Assembly (NCBI RefSeq): GCF_023016265.1
Contig: NZ_CP095412.1
Location: 3,968,001 to 4,032,000, forward strand
Direction of reading: 5' to 3'
Source of the DNA: Blastococcus sp. PRF04-17
Lineage (GTDB): Bacteria > Actinomycetota > Actinomycetes > Mycobacteriales > Geodermatophilaceae
DNA length: 64,000 nucleotides
The notes below the pieces were generated by a model. It worked only from the letters and a program-made list of their open reading frames with translations, did no database searches and was not told where the DNA came from. This document shows positions 17,447-26,990 of the stretch, in pieces; the first letter of the stretch is position 1; each line of letters opens with the position of its first letter. The position numbers were made by a program, and so were the translations under genes.

Positions 17447-19179
17447 CCGTCCGACGAGGATGGGCGGTCGTCGTCCACGTCCTCGTCCTCGTGCTCGCAC
17501 TGTCCGCCTGCTCCACCGTGCCGAGCACGTCGCCGACGATGCAGATCACCCAGATGCCCACCCGGGCTGCCGACGAGGTCGGCATCGAGCCGCTGCCGCC
17601 CGAGCCAGGGGCGACGCCCGAGGAGGTGGTGCGGTCGTTCATCGACGCGGCGGCGAGCACGCGCCAGGGCCACCGCGTGGCCGCGGAGCACCTGACGCCG
17701 GAGGCGCAGGGGACCTGGAACGACGAGTCCGGGATCACCGTCATCAGCCCGGGGTACGCGACCGTCACCACTGCGGCCGGTTCGGTCCGGGTCACCGGGA
17801 ACCGGGTCGGCACCGTCGACCCGCGCGGCGTGTTCACCGTCGCCGGCCCCGGTGTGTTCACCCGAGACTTCGCGCTGGAGCAGGTGGAGGAGGAGTGGCG
17901 GATCAGCGATCCGCCCGATGGGCTGATCATCCTCGAGCCGGACTTCGTCCGGCTCTACGACCGGTTGTCCGCGTTCTTCCTCGACCCCACCGACCAGCGG
18001 CTGGTACCCGACCCGCGGCACCTCGTCGTGGGCGAGGCGCAGCCGACCGCGCTGGTGCAGCGGCTGCTGGACGGGCCGTCGCCCGCGCTGGCCGCGGGGG
18101 TGCGCAATCCGCTCACCGGTGTCCAGCTGGAGCGGGCGGTGACCGTCGAGGGGAATTCCGCGGTGGTCGACCTGACCGGGATCAGCCCGGACCCGTCGAC
18201 GCGGCTGTCGCAGGTCGCCGCGCAGCTGGTGTGGACGCTGGACCAACTGGACTCGCCGCGGATCAACTCGGTGGAGATCCGCATCGACGGCGAGCCCGTC
18301 GACATCGAGGGCGTCCCGGACCGTCAGACGGTCGAGGACTGGCCGAACGTCGACCCCGAGTCCGTCCCCGTCGACGCGGTCGGCCACTACATCAGCGGCG
18401 GTGCCCTGCACACCGTCACCCGGGGCGAGCCCGCCCCGGGACCGGCCGGATCGGGCGCGTACGCCCTGTCCAGCGCGGCGGTGGCGAGCGATCCCCGGAG
18501 CGGCGAACTCGCCTTCCTCGCCGGCGTCCGGGCCACCCCCTCGGGCGCCACGCTGTTCGCCGGGCGCTACGCCGGGGAGCTCGCCCCCGTCCTCGCCGGC
18601 GGCTCGTTGTCCGCCCCGACCGTCGCCGCCACGCGCATGGAGGCCTGGGTGGTGCGCGACGGCACGTCGATCGTCCGCGTCCAGTTCGGCGGTGACCCAC
18701 AGGGGGTCAGTGCTCCGACGCTGCCCCGCCTCGGCCCGGCGGAGGCCCTGGAGCTCTCGCCGGACGGCGTCCGTGCCGCGCTGGTCGTCCAGGGCCCCGG
18801 CGGCCCGACGCTGTACGTCGGCACCGTGGTCCGGTCCGAGAACGGCGGTGTGGCGCTGCCCGACCTGCGGCAGATCGCTCCCGACCTCTCGCGGGTCGTC
18901 GACGTGGCCTGGCGGGACGGCGGGACGCTGCTGGTGCTGGCCGGAGACGCCGGCGACGACCGGATCGTCCCCTACGAGCTCGGTGTCGACGGCTGGGGCC
19001 TGACCGACGTGCCCACGGCGGGGCTGCCGAGCCAGCCGACGTCCATCGGGGCGGCGCCGACCCGGCAGCCGCTGGTGAACGCCGGCTCGACGATCTGGCA
19101 GCTGGCCGGCGGCACCTGGGTGACGTTGGTCCGCGGCCGGGAGCCACTGCCCGGAACGGCGCCGTTCTACCCGCTCTGA
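17443..19179 (+). CDS. lpqB: lipoprotein LpqB
   Basis: LpqB is an envelope lipoprotein that modulates MtrB signalling. The 578 aa protein starts with a lipoprotein signal, lipobox LSAC with the lipidated cysteine at residue 23. A GerMN domain occupies roughly residues 200-300 (LVQRLLDGPSPALAAGVRNPL, SVEIRIDG), and a propeller-like C-terminal domain follows. The GTG at 17443 overlaps the mtrB TGA by three bases, so mtrA-mtrB-lpqB is one translationally coupled operon as in other actinobacteria. Hairpin repeat E follows after 11 bases. Confidence 0.94.
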   Translation: MTVRRGWAVVVHVLVLVLALSACSTVPSTSPTMQITQMPTRAADEVGIEPLPPEPGATPEEVVRSFIDAAASTRQGHRVAAEHLTPEAQGTWNDESGITVISPGYATVTTAAGSVRVTGNRVGTVDPRGVFTVAGPGVFTRDFALEQVEEEWRISDPPDGLIILEPDFVRLYDRLSAFFLDPTDQRLVPDPRHLVVGEAQPTALVQRLLDGPSPALAAGVRNPLTGVQLERAVTVEGNSAVVDLTGISPDPSTRLSQVAAQLVWTLDQLDSPRINSVEIRIDGEPVDIEGVPDRQTVEDWPNVDPESVPVDAVGHYISGGALHTVTRGEPAPGPAGSGAYALSSAAVASDPRSGELAFLAGVRATPSGATLFAGRYAGELAPVLAGGSLSAPTVAATRMEAWVVRDGTSIVRVQFGGDPQGVSAPTLPRLGPAEALELSPDGVRAALVVQGPGGPTLYVGTVVRSENGGVALPDLRQIAPDLSRVVDVAWRDGGTLLVLAGDAGDDRIVPYELGVDGWGLTDVPTAGLPSQPTSIGAAPTRQPLVNAGSTIWQLAGGTWVTLVRGREPLPGTAPFYPL

Positions 19180-19190
19180 GCGCGTCCACA

Positions 19191-19250
19191 GGAGAAGGAC
19201 TCCGTCCACCTCCCGCCTCGCGAGCTCGGCGCGAGCCTCGGGACGGGGCC
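19191..19250 (+). repeat. 3' hairpin repeat, copy E
   Basis: Starts 11 bases after the lpqB stop and ends 11 bases before comF. The outer stem is 19200-19207 with 19241-19248, including one T.G wobble, plus GG/CC (19197-19198 with 19249-19250). The inner stem is 19210-19217 with 19228-19235, with a C.C mismatch in place of A.C. The loop is TCGCGAGCTC. Confidence 0.76.
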
Positions 19251-19261
19251 ATAGTGGCGCG

Positions 19262-20052
19262 ATGGCCACGTCCTCCTTCCTCGGGGAGCTGGCCGACCTC
19301 GTGCTGCCCCGGACCTGTGCCGGGTGCGCGCGCCCGGGCGCGGTGCTCTGCCGCCGATGCGCCGGACTGCTCGCCCGGCCGCATCTCGCCGCGCCGCGCC
19401 GCTTCCCCGAGGGTTTCCCCCCGACCGTGGCGGCGGGCGCCTACGCCGGCCCGGTGCGTTCCGCCGTCCTGGCGTTCAAGGAGCACGGCCGGGCCGAGCT
19501 CGCCGGTCCGCTGGGCACCGCGCTCGCGCTGAGCGTGGCCGCGGTGACCCGCGCCGTCCCCGGGCGCCGGCCCGTCGTCCTGGTGCCCGTGCCGAGTTCG
19601 CGGGCAGCCCTGCGGACCCGCGGCCGGGACCACGTGCGGGAGCTGGCCCGCGTGGCCGAGCGCGAGCTGCGCGCCGAGGGGCTGGCGGTCACGACCGGCC
19701 GGCTGCTCGGCCGCCGCGGGCGGGTGCGTGACTCGGCCGGGCTGTCGGCCGTCCAGCGCCGGGCCAACCTGGCCGGCACCTTCCACCTGGCCGGTCCGCC
19801 GTCGGAGGGGGCGCTGCTCGTGCTGCTGGACGACGTCGTGAGCAGCGGCGCGACGCTCACCGAGGCGGCCGCCGCGCTCGCGGCGGCGACACGCCCGGGC
19901 GACCCGCCTGTCCTCGCCGCCGTGGTCGCCGCGACGCCACGGGCGCCCGCCGACGCGACTTCAGGACGCGACCTGCGGGTTGTCCCGAAGCGGTCCGAGA
20001 TCGTCCTCCCCCGCACCTCGATCGACTGTCGGGACCCCGGCGGAGGGACTAG
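19262..20052 (+). CDS. comF: ComF family phosphoribosyltransferase-like protein (3' end uncertain)
   Basis: ComF-like proteins join a zinc ribbon to a phosphoribosyltransferase domain and are linked to DNA uptake in other bacteria; their role in actinobacteria is unproven. The ribbon is CAGCARPGAVLCRRC near residues 20-35. The PRPP loop is VLLDDVVSSGATLTEAAAAL near residue 190-210. As given, the frame has no stop and runs straight into hpf. If the C run 20008-20012 has lost one base, the frame ends at TAG 20050-20052, giving 263 aa; I use that end. CATAGT just upstream could be a -10 box. Confidence 0.75.
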
Positions 20053-20089
20053 CGTCGAAGCGACTACAACCGGTCTACCGGGAGGTCAC

Positions 20090-20779
20090 ATGGAGATCGT
20101 GGTCCGTGGTCGCAACGTCGAGGTGCCGGAGCACTACCGACAGCACGTGGAGGACAAGGTCGGTCAGCTCGAACGGTTCGACGGCAAGCTGAAGATGCTC
20201 CGGATGGACGTGGAACTGTTCCACGAGAAGAACCCCCGACAGTCGGCCCACTGCCAGCGCGTGGAGATCACGCTGCGCGGCAAGGGCCCCGTGATCCGGG
20301 CCGAGGCGGCCGGCGGGGACTTCTACGCGGCCCTCGACCTGGCCTGCCAGAAGCTCGACAACCGGCTGCGCCGCGCCGCCGACCGGCGCCGGGTGCACCA
20401 CGGCCGGCGGACCCCCGCCAGCGTGCGGCTCACCGGTAACACCGCCGTCGACACCGGGGCGGCCGACGCCCTCGCACTCGACCGGCAGCTCGCCGAAGGC
20501 CCGCACGTCACCGATCTCGACGAGCACCTGCCCGGCCGGATCGTGCGCGAGAAGCACCATCCGGCCACCCCCATGACGGTCGACCAGGCGCTCCACGAGA
20601 TGGAGCTGGTCGGCCACGACTTCTATCTCTTCCAGTGCGCCGACACCGGCCGGCCGACGGTGGTCTACCGCCGGCACGCCTACGACTACGGGCTCATCCG
20701 CCTGGTCGAGGTGCCGCAGAACGGCGCCGCCGGCGCCCAGGCACGCCCGGCCGAGCCTCAGGCCGCCACCACCCGCTGA
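20090..20779 (+). CDS. hpf: hibernation-promoting / ribosome-associated factor, long form
   Basis: Long HPF binds the 30S decoding region and drives ribosome dimerisation or protection in stationary phase. The N-terminal S30AE domain starts MEIVVRGRNVEVPEHYRQHV with basic residues and REIT-like strands. The C-terminal dimerisation domain ends with DQALHEMELVGHDFYLFQ and VVYRRHAYDYGLIRLVE, both family hallmarks. The ATG at 20090 has a strong GGAGG four bases upstream of its spacer, so it is the true start even though the comF frame reads in. 229 aa is normal. TAGCGT at 20050-20055 may be its -10 box. Confidence 0.94.
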   Translation: MEIVVRGRNVEVPEHYRQHVEDKVGQLERFDGKLKMLRMDVELFHEKNPRQSAHCQRVEITLRGKGPVIRAEAAGGDFYAALDLACQKLDNRLRRAADRRRVHHGRRTPASVRLTGNTAVDTGAADALALDRQLAEGPHVTDLDEHLPGRIVREKHHPATPMTVDQALHEMELVGHDFYLFQCADTGRPTVVYRRHAYDYGLIRLVEVPQNGAAGAQARPAEPQAATTR

Positions 20780-20785
20780 GCCCGG

Positions 20786-20832
20786 GCGGGAGGGCGCGCG
20801 CCGTCCGTCCTTCGGCAGCAGCGCCCTCCCGC
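20786..20832 (+). terminator. hairpin after hpf
   Basis: Twelve perfect pairs (20786-20797 with 20821-20832) around a 23-base loop begin seven bases after the hpf stop. It probably ends hpf transcription, together with the hairpin that follows. Confidence 0.6.
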
Positions 20833-20850
20833 ACCGCGCCGTGCGCCGGT

Positions 20851-20876
20851 CCGGGCCCCCTGTGCAGGGGCCCGGG
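20851..20876. terminator. second GC hairpin between convergent hpf and PPOX gene
   Basis: An 11 bp stem with one bulged C (20851-20862 with 20865-20875) lies between convergent genes and could stop transcription from either side. Confidence 0.5.
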
Positions 20877-20901
20877 CATCCAGGGGCCCTCCGCCCGGTG
20901 C

Positions 20902-20956
20902 GGCCCTGCGCAGGGTCCCGCCATGAGCGTGCGAGTGGCGGGGCAGGGGGTGTTTC
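20902..20956 (-). repeat. 3' hairpin repeat, copy G (diverged, minus strand)
   Basis: Read on the minus strand it begins at the base after the TGA of the gene at 20957-21349 with the same GAAA lead. The inner stem is 20917-20923 with 20936-20942 (seven perfect pairs). The outer stem is 20904-20909 with 20943-20948 (six pairs). The loop contains CTCGCACGCTC. The GGA/CC cap seen in the other copies is lost. Confidence 0.6.
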
Positions 20957-21349
20957 TCAGGCGTTGCCCAGGATCCGGTCGACCGATATCTCGATGACCA
21001 CCCGGGCCGGGTTCTCCCGCGGCTGCCGGTACCGGCGGGCGTAGCGCTGGACGGCGTCCGCCACCGAGTCCGGGTCGTCGCGCACCACCGCCGTCCCCTC
21101 GAGGGTGACCCAGCGCCGCCCGTCGACCTGGCAGACGGCGACCCGCTGCCGGCCGGCGCGGACGTGGCCGACCTTCGCCGACGTGCCCGAGGTGATGACG
21201 CGGGCGGTCGCCGTCGCGGCGTCGTAGGTGACGCCGACGGGGACCACGTGCGGGCTGCCGTCGGCCCGGAGCGTGGTCAGCGTCGCCAGGTGCCGTTCGG
21301 TGAGCAGCTCGAGGACGCCAGGAGCGAGGGCGTGGGGATCGTGGGGCAC
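20957..21349 (-). CDS. PPOX-class F420/flavin-dependent oxidoreductase
   Basis: The 130 aa protein has the split-barrel fold of the flavin/deazaflavin oxidoreductase (FDOR) group: [25 protein letters not shown] at the N-terminus, [19 protein letters not shown], and [10 protein letters not shown]. Short proteins of this type are often annotated as F420-dependent, and the F420 genes at the start of the window make that plausible, but the cofactor is inferred. GTG start at 21349; a TAGCCT box six bases upstream suggests a leaderless transcript divergent from secA. Confidence 0.8.
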   Translation of the reverse strand: MPHDPHALAPGVLELLTERHLATLTTLRADGSPHVVPVGVTYDAATATARVITSGTSAKVGHVRAGRQRVAVCQVDGRRWVTLEGTAVVRDDPDSVADAVQRYARRYRQPRENPARVVIEISVDRILGNA

Positions 21350-21398
21350 CGGGGAAGGCTAGTGAGCCGCGCTGGCTGATCCCGGAGCACATGCCGCC

Positions 21399-21404
21399 TA
21401 CGCT
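21399..21404 (+). promoter_or_regulatory. probable -10 box for leaderless secA
   Basis: TACGCT ends six bases before the GTG start of secA. There is no Shine-Dalgarno between box and start. Confidence 0.45.
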
Positions 21405-21410
21405 GGGGGC

Positions 21411-24341
21411 GTGGTGTTCTCCAGACTTCTCCGTGCCGGCGAGGGCAAGCTGCTCCGCCGTCTCTCCCGCATCGCCGACGCCGTCGAGTCCCTCGCCGAC
21501 GAGACCGCTGCGCTGACCGACGCGGAGCTCCGGGCCAGGACCGACGAGTTCAAGGAGCGGTACGCGGGTGGGGAGTCCCTCGACGAGCTGCTGCCCGAGG
21601 CCTTCGCCGTGGTCCGCGAGGCGGCCACCCGCACGCTGGGCCAGCGGCACTACCGCGTGCAGCTCATGGGCGGCGCCGCACTGCACCTGGGCAACATCGC
21701 CGAGATGAAGACCGGTGAGGGCAAGACGCTGACCGGCGTCCTCCCGGCCTACCTCAACGCCCTGACCGGCGACGGTGTGCACGTCGTCACCACCAACGAC
21801 TACCTCGCCTCCCGGGACGCCGAGTGGATGGGCCGCGTGCACCGGTTCCTCGGCCTGACCGTGGGCACGATCGTGTCCGGCCAGCGGCCCGACGTCCGCC
21901 GCGAGCAGTACGCCTGCGACATCACCCATGGCACGAACAACGAGTTCGGGTTCGACTACCTGCGCGACAACATGGCCTGGAGCAAGGCCGACCTGGTGCA
22001 GCGCGGGCACCACTTCGCGATCGTCGACGAGGTCGACTCCATCCTCATCGACGAGGCCCGGACGCCGCTGATCATCAGCGGGCCCGCCGAGACCAGCGCC
22101 AAGTGGTACGCCGAGTTCGCGCGCCTCATGCCGCTGATGAAGCGCGACGTCCACTACGAGGTCGAGGAGGGCAAGCGGACGGTCGCCGTGACCGAGGCCG
22201 GTGTCGAGTTCGTCGAGGACCAACTCGGCATCGACAACCTCTACGAGGCGGTCAACTCCCCGCTGATCGGCTACCTGAACAACGCGCTCAAGGCCAAGGA
22301 GCTGTTCCACAAGGACCAGCAGTACATCGTCAGCAACGGCGAGGTGCTCATCGTCGACGAGTTCACCGGCCGCGTGCTGGCCGGGCGCCGCTACAACGAG
22401 GGCATGCACCAGGCCATCGAGGCCAAGGAGAAGGTGAAGATCAAGGACGAGAACCAGACCCTCGCCACGATCACCCTCCAGAACTACTTCCGGCTCTACG
22501 CGAAGCTGTCCGGGATGACCGGCACGGCCCAGACCGAGGCCGCCGAGCTGCACCAGACCTACAAGCTGGGCGTCGTCCCCATCCCGACGAACCGGCCGAT
22601 GGTCCGGCAGGACCAGTCCGACGTCATCTACAAGACCGAGAAGGCGAAGTTCGAGTCGGTCGTCGAGGACATCGCCGAGCGGCACGACGCCGGCCAGCCG
22701 GTGCTCGCCGGTACCGCCAGCGTCGAGAAGTCCGAGATCCTGTCGAAGTACCTGCTGCGGCGGGGGATCCCGCACGAGGTGCTGAACGCGAAGAACCACG
22801 CCCGCGAGGCAGCGATCATCGCGCAGGCCGGGCGCCTGGGGTCGGTCACCGTCGCGACGAACATGGCCGGGCGGGGCACCGACATCGTCCTCGGCGGCAA
22901 CCCGGAGTTCATCGCCGACGAGAACCTGCGGGCTCGCGGCCTCTCGCCTGCCGAGACACCGGAGGAGTACGAGGCGGCCTGGGACGACGCCCTCGCCGAG
23001 GCGCAGGCGCAGGTCAAGGCCGAGCACGAACAGGTCGTCGAGGCCGGCGGCCTGTACGTGCTCGGCACCGAGCGGCACGAGAGCCGCCGGATCGACAACC
23101 AGCTCCGCGGCCGGTCGGGCCGGCAGGGCGACCCGGGGGAGTCGCGGTTCTACCTCTCCCTCGGCGACGACCTGATGCGCCGCTTCAACGGGCCGATGCT
23201 CGAGTCGATGATGAACACCCTCCGGGTGCCCGACGACCAGCCGATCGAGTCGAAGATGGTCAGCCGGGCCATCCTCTCGGCGCAGACCCAGGTCGAGCAG
23301 CAGAACTACGAGGTCCGCAAGGACGTCCTCAAGTACGACGAGGTGCTCAACCGGCAGCGCACCGTCATCTACGACGAGCGGCGCAAGGTGCTCGAGGGGG
23401 CCGACCTCCACGAACAGGTCGCGTCGATGGTGGACGACGTGATCTCCGCCTACGTCGACGGCGCGACCGAGACCGGTTACGCCGAGGACTGGGACCTGGA
23501 GCTGCTGTGGACGGGCCTCAAGGCGCTCTACCCCGTCGGCATCACGATCGAGGAGCTGCTGGAGAAGGTCGCCGACGGTGACCAGTCGGCGCTCTCGCCG
23601 GAGGTGCTGAAGTCGGAGCTGCTCGACGACGTGCACCGCGCCTACGAGGAGCGCGAGGGCAGGCTCGGCTCGGAGGTCATGCGGGAGCTGGAGCGGCGGG
23701 TGCTGCTGTCGGTGCTCGACCGCAAGTGGCGTGAGCACCTCTACGAGATGGACTACCTGCGGGCCGGGATCCACCTGCGCGCCATGGCCAACCGCGACCC
23801 GGTCGTGGAGTACCAGCGCGAGGGCTACGACATGTTCATGGCCATGCTCGACGGCATCAAGGAGGAGTCGGTCGGCTTCCTGTTCAACCTCGAGGTCAAG
23901 ACCAAGGAGGAGCAGGCGGCCGAGGCCAAGGCCAAGCAGGACGAGGCCGAGGCGGCCGCGCTCAAGGCCGCGCAGGAGGGCACCGCCCGCGTGCTCGCCC
24001 GGCAGAAGGCCGAGACCGACGCGAAGGCGGCCGCCGCCGGGAACGGCAAGGCGACGGCGACGGCCCGCAAGGCGCCGGCTGCGGCGGCCGCGGCCCCGGT
24101 GGTCACGTCGTCGGGCACCGGTCCGGAGCTGACCGTGAAGGGCCTCGACGAACCACGGCGCAGCCCCGAGCAGCTGCAGTACTCGGCGCCCACGCTGGAC
24201 GGCTCGGCCAAGGAGAGCGGCGCGGCCAAGGCGGCCAAGACCGCGACCGTGACCGGTTCCAAGGAGCCGTCCCGCAACGCGCCGTGCCCCTGTGGCTCGG
24301 GCAAGAAGTACAAGTTCTGCCACGGCGCGGCCGGGCGCTGA
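21411..24341 (+). CDS. secA: preprotein translocase ATPase SecA
   Basis: SecA drives post-translational export through SecYEG. In the 976 aa protein NBD1 holds Walker [13 protein letters not shown] (about residues 95-107) and the DEAD-type [16 protein letters not shown]. The preprotein cross-linking domain follows, then NBD2 with [27 protein letters not shown] and the helical scaffold. The C-terminal Ala/Lys linker ends in the zinc motif [17 protein letters not shown]. The GTG at 21411 gives a normal N-terminus [16 protein letters not shown]. It corresponds to the essential secA1 (Rv3240c) next to hpf and comF. Confidence 0.97.
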   Translation: MVFSRLLRAGEGKLLRRLSRIADAVESLADETAALTDAELRARTDEFKERYAGGESLDELLPEAFAVVREAATRTLGQRHYRVQLMGGAALHLGNIAEMKTGEGKTLTGVLPAYLNALTGDGVHVVTTNDYLASRDAEWMGRVHRFLGLTVGTIVSGQRPDVRREQYACDITHGTNNEFGFDYLRDNMAWSKADLVQRGHHFAIVDEVDSILIDEARTPLIISGPAETSAKWYAEFARLMPLMKRDVHYEVEEGKRTVAVTEAGVEFVEDQLGIDNLYEAVNSPLIGYLNNALKAKELFHKDQQYIVSNGEVLIVDEFTGRVLAGRRYNEGMHQAIEAKEKVKIKDENQTLATITLQNYFRLYAKLSGMTGTAQTEAAELHQTYKLGVVPIPTNRPMVRQDQSDVIYKTEKAKFESVVEDIAERHDAGQPVLAGTASVEKSEILSKYLLRRGIPHEVLNAKNHAREAAIIAQAGRLGSVTVATNMAGRGTDIVLGGNPEFIADENLRARGLSPAETPEEYEAAWDDALAEAQAQVKAEHEQVVEAGGLYVLGTERHESRRIDNQLRGRSGRQGDPGESRFYLSLGDDLMRRFNGPMLESMMNTLRVPDDQPIESKMVSRAILSAQTQVEQQNYEVRKDVLKYDEVLNRQRTVIYDERRKVLEGADLHEQVASMVDDVISAYVDGATETGYAEDWDLELLWTGLKALYPVGITIEELLEKVADGDQSALSPEVLKSELLDDVHRAYEEREGRLGSEVMRELERRVLLSVLDRKWREHLYEMDYLRAGIHLRAMANRDPVVEYQREGYDMFMAMLDGIKEESVGFLFNLEVKTKEEQAAEAKAKQDEAEAAALKAAQEGTARVLARQKAETDAKAAAAGNGKATATARKAPAAAAAAPVVTSSGTGPELTVKGLDEPRRSPEQLQYSAPTLDGSAKESGAAKAAKTATVTGSKEPSRNAPCPCGSGKKYKFCHGAAGR

Positions 24342-24373
24342 CGGGGGGCCGTGGTCCGGGTCGGGTGGTGACG

Positions 24374-25129
24374 TCAGCCCGAGGGGTCCTGCCAGACCGG
24401 CGCGCGTCGTTCCAGGAATGCGCGCTTGCCTTCGGCACGGTCGGGTGAGGCGACCACTGCGCGGGTCGCGTCGTCGGTGGTCAGCCAGCCCAGGTGGTCC
24501 GCTGCGGCGGTGTGCACGTGGATCGAGCGCAGCGTCGCCTGCACGGCCACCGGGGAGTTCGTCGCGATGCGCTCCGCGAGGGCGAGCGCCGCGTCGAATG
24601 CCGCCCCTTCGTCGGTCAGCCGGTTGACCAGGCCCAGGTCGAGCGCTCGCCGCGCGTCGATCGGCTCACCGGTGAGCAGCAGTTCCGTGGCGACGTTGAC
24701 CGGGAGCGCGCGCGGTCCGCGGAACAGCCCACCGCACGTGGCGACGACCCCGCGGGACACCTCCGGCAGGCCGAAGCTCGCCGAGGTCGAGGCGACCACC
24801 AGGTCGCACGCGAGGACGATCTCGAAGCCCCCGCCCAGTGCCGGCCCCTCCACCGCCGCGACCAGTGGCACCCGGCGCGTGCGGCGGGTGATGCCGTAGG
24901 GGCCACCTCGTCCGGTGGGCCCGCCGGAGCCCGTGGCGAGGTCCGTGCCCGCGCTGAACACTCGCCCCGAGGCGGTCAGCACGATCGCCCGGACGGCGGG
25001 GTCGTCGTCCAGCGCGTTCAGTGCCGCGTCGAGTCCAGCGGTCATCTGCGCGTCCATGGCGTTGCGCTTCTCAGGCCGGTCGAGCGTGACGACCCCGATG
25101 TGGTTCCGGCGGTCACTCCGGACGGGCAC
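24374..25129 (-). CDS. enoyl-CoA hydratase/isomerase family protein
   Basis: The 251 aa crotonase-fold protein would act on acyl-CoA thioesters. The oxyanion-hole segments are ASGRVFSAGTDLATG and VEGPALGGGFEIVLACDLVVAS, followed by FGLPEVSRGVVATCGGLFR. The residue before VSRGV is Glu, as in hydratases; the second glutamate of classical hydratases is less clear, so isomerase or other activity is possible. The GTG start overlaps the preceding PPOX gene by 17 bases, so the pair is coupled. The substrate cannot be read from sequence. Confidence 0.85.
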   Translation of the reverse strand: MPVRSDRRNHIGVVTLDRPEKRNAMDAQMTAGLDAALNALDDDPAVRAIVLTASGRVFSAGTDLATGSGGPTGRGGPYGITRRTRRVPLVAAVEGPALGGGFEIVLACDLVVASTSASFGLPEVSRGVVATCGGLFRGPRALPVNVATELLLTGEPIDARRALDLGLVNRLTDEGAAFDAALALAERIATNSPVAVQATLRSIHVHTAAADHLGWLTTDDATRAVVASPDRAEGKRAFLERRAPVWQDPSG

Positions 25130-25595
25130 CGGTCACCTCCGACAGCTTCCGGAAGTCCCAACTGACGATCTTGTCGATGTCGACGGTGATCCAGGCGTGC
25201 CGACCGTCGTGGGCCAGGGTATCCCGGCCCTGGTACTTGGCCGCGTAGGCGTTCTCGACCGCTCGCAGCTCGGGGACGGCGGCGGTTCCGGTCCGGGGCA
25301 CCTCGCCCACGACGCGGGCACGGCCGGATATCTCCACGCCACGCAGCTCGAGGTAGTCGTGCCCGTCGTCGACCACGATCGAGATCCTGGGGTCCACCTG
25401 GAGGTCCTTGAAGCGCTGGCTCGACGTGATCGAGTAGAGCCAGATGGCCTCGTCGTGCCACAGGAACCACAACGGCGACACGTGCGGCCCCGCCGCACTC
25501 ACGGTCGCGACGCGGCAGGTGCGGGCACTCGCGAGGAAGCCGCTGCGCTCCTCGGGGGTCAGCGCTATCCGGCGTCCTCGCCGCTGTTCCTTCAT
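25113..25595 (-). CDS. pyridoxamine 5'-phosphate oxidase-fold protein
   Basis: A 160 aa split-barrel flavin/F420-type protein: TCRVATVSAAGPHVSPLWFLW, FKDLQVDPRISIVVDDG and VEISGRARVVGEV are the barrel strands, and the C-terminus AWITVDIDKIVSWDFRKL resembles FDOR-B proteins. The ATG at 25595 has GGGAGG upstream. It is the first gene of a two-gene unit with the enoyl-CoA hydratase. Whether FMN, F420 or heme is the cofactor is not decidable here. Confidence 0.82.
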   Translation of the reverse strand: MKEQRRGRRIALTPEERSGFLASARTCRVATVSAAGPHVSPLWFLWHDEAIWLYSITSSQRFKDLQVDPRISIVVDDGHDYLELRGVEISGRARVVGEVPRTGTAAVPELRAVENAYAAKYQGRDTLAHDGRHAWITVDIDKIVSWDFRKLSEVTGARPE

Positions 25596-25681
25596 TCCGC
25601 CTCCCAGCGCACCCGGACCCCCTGGTCCCTCCTGGTGAGAACCCTAGGGAATGCCGGTCGGCCGGATGGCCCGGGTGGCCG

Positions 25682-26233
25682 TCACCCGATCTGCAGGGCG
25701 GTGCAGCGCCAGCGGCCGTCGACGCCCTCGAGGCGGGCGGCCACCGCGTGCGCGCGCCCGGCGCGCCGCGCGACGGCGCTGACCTCGGCGACGCCGTCCA
25801 CCGGCTCGCAGACGCGCACCGCGCCGACGATCAGCGGCGACATGCCGTGGGCGCACCAGCGGGGCCGCCGGCCGGCGGACAGGGCGGCGAAGACCCCCGG
25901 TGAGGTCAGGGGCTGCAGCTGGCTCAGGGGACGACGCCCCGCCAGTGCCTCGAGCGTGAGGGTGACGAGCCGCCGCGCGACCAGGTGGGCGTCCGGCAGG
26001 TCCGCGCGTCCGGAGAGGACCGGGCCGAAGTCGTCGAGCTGATCCGGGCGTCCGCTGCGCGGACGTGGGCCGGGGCGGTGCGCCGGCCGCGGCGAGGCGA
26101 CGCCCGGACGGACCAGCCGGACCGGGATCCGCTCGTCCTGCAGCGGTGGCTGCGGAGTCGGCACCACGACCAGGTCGAGGGCGTGGGGACCGGCGGCTGC
26201 CGCCGCGGGGGTGGTGGGGGACGGGGCGGACAT
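25682..26233 (-). CDS. Rv3235-like family protein
   Basis: The 183 aa protein has a disordered Ala/Pro N-terminus and a C-terminal domain of about 110 residues (LVARRLVTLTLEALAGRRPLSQLQPLTSPGVFAAL, then beta strands to CTALQIG). This matches the Rv3235 family found near secA in many actinobacteria; the function is unknown. The ATG at 26233 has GGGAG about nine bases upstream. It follows the LysM gene by 53 bases on the same strand and is probably co-transcribed. Confidence 0.75.
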   Translation of the reverse strand: MSAPSPTTPAAAAAGPHALDLVVVPTPQPPLQDERIPVRLVRPGVASPRPAHRPGPRPRSGRPDQLDDFGPVLSGRADLPDAHLVARRLVTLTLEALAGRRPLSQLQPLTSPGVFAALSAGRRPRWCAHGMSPLIVGAVRVCEPVDGVAEVSAVARRAGRAHAVAARLEGVDGRWRCTALQIG

Positions 26234-26286
26234 CGGAGCTCCCAGGGGACGAGAGTGGCGGGACGAGCGGTTCGAGGGCGCTTCGG

Positions 26287-26958
26287 TCAGGGCGGTGGAC
26301 GCAGCACCTGACCGGGGAGGAGCAGGTCGGGGTCGGACCCGATGACGCCGGTATTGGCGGCCCACCAGCCGGCCACCGCGGCGGCGACCTCACCGTCCGT
26401 CGGCGGGTGGCCCACGTGGTCGACCAGTCGGCCCTCGGCGATGCGCCAGAGACAGTCCCCGGGCACGACGAGGTGCGTTCGGTCGTCGTGGGTGTTGGCC
26501 GCGGGCCAGTCCGGAACCCCGGTGACCGGAGCAGGTGACGGCCAGTCCGGCACTCCGTCGGCGGGTGCCGCGATGGCGGCGGGCAGCGGCGTCAGCCCGA
26601 CGGCGGGCACGAGCAAGGGGCCGGTCGCGCCCAGGCCGATGCCCAGGGCGAGCGCGGCGGTGCGGCGCACGCCGCGGGGCAGCAGTCCGTGCTGCAGCAC
26701 GCGGGCGGCACTGCCCAGCAGACCCGGCGCAGCGGCCGCCGCGGTCACGGTCAGGCCGAGGGACCCCCAGGCCCAGACCGTCCAGGCCAGGAGACCGGCT
26801 GCGGCCAGAACGAGCTGGTCGGGGCCGGCCGTGTCGGTGGTGCGCTGCGGCGCGGCCACGGCGCGGGCCATGTCGGACACGTCGGGCGTGAGGGCGGCCA
26901 GGACGACTGCGGTGGCCGCCATCACCGCCGACGTCACGGCGAGGCGGAGCAGGGACAT
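26287..26958 (-). CDS. membrane protein with C-terminal LysM domain
   Basis: In this 223 aa protein three hydrophobic segments (near residues 5-25, 50-80 and 100-125) lead to a linker with the duplicated phrase GVPDWPSPAP / GVPDWPAAN. A LysM-like domain follows (THLVVPGDCLWRIAEGRLVDH to LLLPGQVLRPP) that would bind cell-wall peptidoglycan outside the membrane. The ATG at 26958 has a strong GAGGAGG nearby. The upstream region is shared with the divergent gene at 27056 and holds three direct repeats. Confidence 0.82.
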   Translation of the reverse strand: MSLLRLAVTSAVMAATAVVLAALTPDVSDMARAVAAPQRTTDTAGPDQLVLAAAGLLAWTVWAWGSLGLTVTAAAAAPGLLGSAARVLQHGLLPRGVRRTAALALGIGLGATGPLLVPAVGLTPLPAAIAAPADGVPDWPSPAPVTGVPDWPAANTHDDRTHLVVPGDCLWRIAEGRLVDHVGHPPTDGEVAAAVAGWWAANTGVIGSDPDLLLPGQVLRPPP

Positions 26959-26990
26959 CGGACCTCCTCTCGATAGCACGAGGGCACTAT

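Noticed and set aside
16405-19269. 954-codon open frame opposite mtrB and lpqB
   Set aside because: Antisense shadow of recognised operon genes.
20694-24323. 1209-codon open frame on the minus strand opposite secA
   Set aside because: It mirrors the GC3 pattern of secA, has Arg/Leu/Asp-rich low-complexity text without any domain, and overlaps a certain gene over its whole length.
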